A stretch of DNA of 64,000 nucleotides from Diadema setosum (taxonomy: Eukaryota; Echinodermata; Echinoidea; Diadematoida; Diadematidae), in the NCBI GenBank assembly GCA_033980235.1, contig CM067067.1, positions 6,080,289 to 6,144,288 of the forward strand, given 5' to 3'. The notes under the pieces are model-generated. The model was not told where the DNA came from and did not search any database. It worked only from the letters and a program-made list of their open reading frames with translations. The translations under genes were made by a program, and so were the position numbers. Positions 61,501 through 64,000 of the stretch are shown in pieces; the stretch's first letter is position 1, and each line of letters starts with the position of its first letter.

Positions 61501-62049
61501 GTGTGTCTGTAGTATGGCAGCACAATGTCTCAATTTTAGCACAGCTCATTCCAAAGAATCATTACTGAGTTTGTTTGTTTGTTAATTTGTGGTATATTAT
61601 TTTATTTTATCTTATTATTATTATTACTTCTTTTTTTTTTGGGGGGGGGGGGGGGATAGAATCTGATAGCTCATCTACGTAAGTACTCATGGAAAACAGA
61701 ATCATTTTCCAAGCCCTACATGTATTTGGCAACTATGATATACAATTGTAAATATCTAACATATTTCTGAACTGTTTACTTGCAGTTGTAATCATGCTTA
61801 TTTTTTTGTTCTTGGTCTCAGTAAAACCTCTAGTTTGTGCCCTATGATTTACATATCCCCCGAGAATAATAAGATGTCAACTGCAGCATAGTGAAATTTG
61901 GAGTAATGCGTAATCAGACCTAGTAAAGAACTTGCATAACATTGGTGAGATATTTGCTATGCTGTCACACCTGTAGTAAAAGTCTATGAGAGCACTGATG
62001 CACAGCCTCAGCAAATAAAAAGATAATAAAAATACCATTACAGCACACC

Positions 62050-62086
<37 letters not shown>

Positions 62087-63039
62087 GGCATGGACAAAAA
62101 AAAAAAAAATCACTTTTTGGTTGAATATTGGGACAGTTAAGCACATTAACAATATCAAACTTGATGTCAAAAGAAAAATACTGGTGGGCAGATCTGCTGT
62201 TAACTGAGGATCATACTTACTCCTATGATCAAATTTGATTAGAAAGCATATTTCTCTCATTAAAATACTGAATGAAATGATTTTAAATGACTTGGTTCTT
62301 TCAGTCCACACAGCTATCCTTTGGGTATCATTTCTTATGATTGAGTTTATGATTGAATGTTTCCAGGTTAGCATGCCTGTACAGTGACGGGGCATTAAAC
62401 TGCACATTACTTGAATATGAGACCGTTCTGAAGCAAATAATTTTCACACAACAATAGATACATAATGTACTCTTAAATGAATCCCACAAGAATTGGAACA
62501 ATCATCCCCCAGCATTCCCACTGATTCTCACTGATCAGTTACTAGCCATCCCCTTTAAGAAGCAGAGTTGATTGTGAGACTGATAGTCATTAATAACTCA
62601 TAAGCTATTGTATCTTTAACAAGCTAAAATCATGTCTCATTCTGATTCTTCAATGGAGAGAAGTGACATGACTTAAGACGGGTAGTGCAACAAGCATCAT
62701 ATCAACAAAGTTGCTATTTTCATCCATCCATCTATCAAGTGAAATCAATATTTCTTATATCACCTAAATCAAACTTTATTAAACTATTAAGTAGTAAATT
62801 CAATCACTCCTAAAACAAATACAAACAAAATGTAAACACAAAGCTTCATTCACACTCCAGATATCGGAAGGAGATGAATTTCACCATTAGGGAGTTGAAT
62901 ATGTTGAGAATTAACCCAGAAATTGTCTTAAGATTGTCACTCTCTCTCCCTCTCTATGCCAAAAGATCTCCTGGACAAAGACAAAGATCTTGTTTGAACA
63001 GTGGTTCGATTGATCGTTATGACAAATTATCCTACACAG
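58541..63039. other. Long non-genic stretch with simple repeats
   Basis: No exon or RNA gene is recognised. G-rich runs lie at 59380-59412 and 60109-60133 (possible quadruplexes). A T10-G15 tract preceded by ATT units lies at 61600-61655. A TA array at 62052-62083 is followed by an A13 run. The 176-codon minus-strand frame at 61877-62407 runs through this TA/A tract and is judged spurious. Confidence 0.55.
60578..60588. promoter_or_regulatory. Inverted-repeat IR1 nuclear-receptor-like site
   Basis: GGTCATTGACC is a perfect 11-bp inverted repeat of GGTCA half-sites with a 1-bp spacer, flanked by TTGCC and AGCAA, which nearly extend the symmetry. IR1 elements are known targets of ecdysone/FXR-type receptors. 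Isolated occurrence; function is inference. Confidence 0.25.
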
Positions 63040-63300
63040 TATGCCCGACAGCATCCTCGTACATAAGGTTAGCGGGGTTTACATTCTACCAGGCTGTCCA
63101 TTTTGGTGACATTTTCCCAAGCCCCATGCGACGCCAGCCTCACGAGCGGAGAACAAATTCTTTCTCCGATCAGAGATATTAGCCGTGCTATTTGTTCTGC
63201 CGGGCTCTTGGGCTCCTTTGACCTTTGGATGCTGCAGTCCTCCGCGGCATTTTGTGCTTGTCCTGGTACGCATATTTTGGAGCTAAACCTTGCCCTATAT
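63040..63300. promoter_or_regulatory. GC-rich island, possible cis-regulatory module
   Basis: GC- and CpG-richer than its surroundings, without transposon ends or simple repeats. Words include CCTCACGAGCGGAG, CTGCCGGGCTCTTGGG and a TTTGACCTTTGG nuclear-receptor-like site near 63217. The 130-codon plus-strand frame from 63103 lacks a recognisable domain and begins at TTG, so it is not called as a gene. Confidence 0.25.
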
Positions 63301-63363
63301 TACGCATTTGCCACATGCAGGGAGAGACAGCCTGTGTTAATGAGATGCATGTACAATCCCACG

Positions 63364-63645
63364 GTTTGCATACTGAGCAAAAGGGGTCTCGACACGGATC
63401 CTAGATGCACTTCTATGCAGACATCAGCATTTGCAAACATAACACATCATTTTCAGGACACTCCAGGATGCAACACACAAACTGGGGATAGTTAGCGATG
63501 TGTTTGCATACTGAGCAAAAGGCGTCTCAACACGGATCCTACATGTATCTGCACTTCTTTGCAGATATTGAAATTTGTCAAGATAACACGACATCACTTT
63601 GGGGACTCTCTAGGATATAACACACACAGTGAGGATAGAAAGCAA
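63364..63645 (+). repeat. Tandem duplication, two units of about 138 bp
   Basis: Both units begin GTTTGCATACTGAGCAAAAG, at 63364 and 63502, and continue with GTCTCRACACGGATCCTA, a TGCACTTCTWTGCAGA block and a GGATRYAACACACA block in the same order. Divergence is moderate with small indels, so the duplication is not very recent. The period does not match any other repeat in the window. Confidence 0.85.
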
Positions 63646-64000
63646 CTGCTGATACAGGAGAAAATATGTGGCCCAAAATAATTGCATTTTTAGCCTGCAT
63701 GGCATCATAACAGTGAATGGATATAATTTGCTTCAAGATCTCCTCTAAGACTTCATCTCTTGTGTATTTTGCAGTGGTGGTGAGAAACAACATAATTCAT
63801 AAAATGACAAGATTATGGAAAGTATTCCTTTTTATAATCATGAATACAATGTGCTGTGTGTAAGTAATAATGATACAGTCACTGTCCTTTTTTTTTTTCA
63901 ATGTTAACTCCAGAAGAGTTGCTATGATTGAGCTAAATGAGTTTTGTGCATGCATGAATTGCATTAAAATATGTCTATAACATACAAGCCAACCTACATG
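63646..64000. other. Non-genic stretch to the window end
   Basis: AT-rich, no recognised feature. Confidence 0.5.

Noticed and set aside
61877..62407. 176-codon minus-strand open frame, the longest in the window
   Set aside because: It runs through a TA array and an A13 tract, which give Tyr/Ile and Phe runs. The rest is AT-rich hydrophobic sequence with no domain.
63103..63495. 130-codon plus-strand frame
   Set aside because: It begins at TTG, shows no domain, and its second half lies in the tandem duplication.

Overview
The window is eukaryotic, AT-rich and non-coding in character. It most resembles an echinoderm genome, with sea urchin my best guess. The reasons are the many small TTAA-flanked foldback elements, TTCAA-pentamer retroelement tails, GGAC/CGGA tandem tails, and dense CA, GA, GACA and poly-G/poly-T tracts. 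The organism is an inference from repeat style, not from a marker gene. I recognise no host protein-coding exon, tRNA, rRNA or snRNA anywhere. Open frames are short, and the longest run through microsatellites or transposon arms. The window is probably intergenic DNA or the inside of very long introns.

Layout. 1-600: the end of a GGAC-tailed repeat, then a hAT-like MITE with a 6-bp target duplication. 4.4-10.1 kb: minus-strand non-LTR retrotransposon 3' ends, a TA-flanked MITE, two GC-rich islands (one with a perfect RFX X-box) and a 590-bp foldback. 10-18.5 kb: mostly unremarkable AT-rich DNA with one GC-rich island holding an octamer. 18.6-25.8 kb: a 203-bp foldback and three TTAA-type elements. 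28.2 kb: a G-rich minisatellite. 30.4-31.3 kb: the largest GC-rich island. 33.2-36.8 kb: a GAGAC-rich element, a minus-strand LINE 3' end split by an 85-bp TTAA element, and a foldback with perfect 58-bp arms. 40.6-44.5 kb: a 3.85-kb PIF/Harbinger-like element with clustered subterminal repeats and two further foldbacks nested inside it. 45-53.7 kb: a long TA array, a plus-strand LINE 3' end, a probable solo LTR and a young 558-bp foldback. 55.36-56.47 kb: an 1.1-kb element with 11-bp terminal inverted repeats, six 158-bp tandem units packed with AGGTCA nuclear-receptor half-sites, a CGGA tract and a terminal hairpin. 63.0-63.65 kb: a GC-rich island and a 138-bp tandem duplication.

No operon-like or pathway logic is visible. 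What the window shows is mobile-element ecology: several unrelated TTAA-target families coexist, elements sit inside elements, and repeat families carry regulatory-looking motifs. The strongest items for follow-up are the DR1-rich tandem element, the Harbinger-like element with its 10-bp subterminal repeats, and the X-box GC island. All coordinates were read by eye; no alignment, folding or database search was run.
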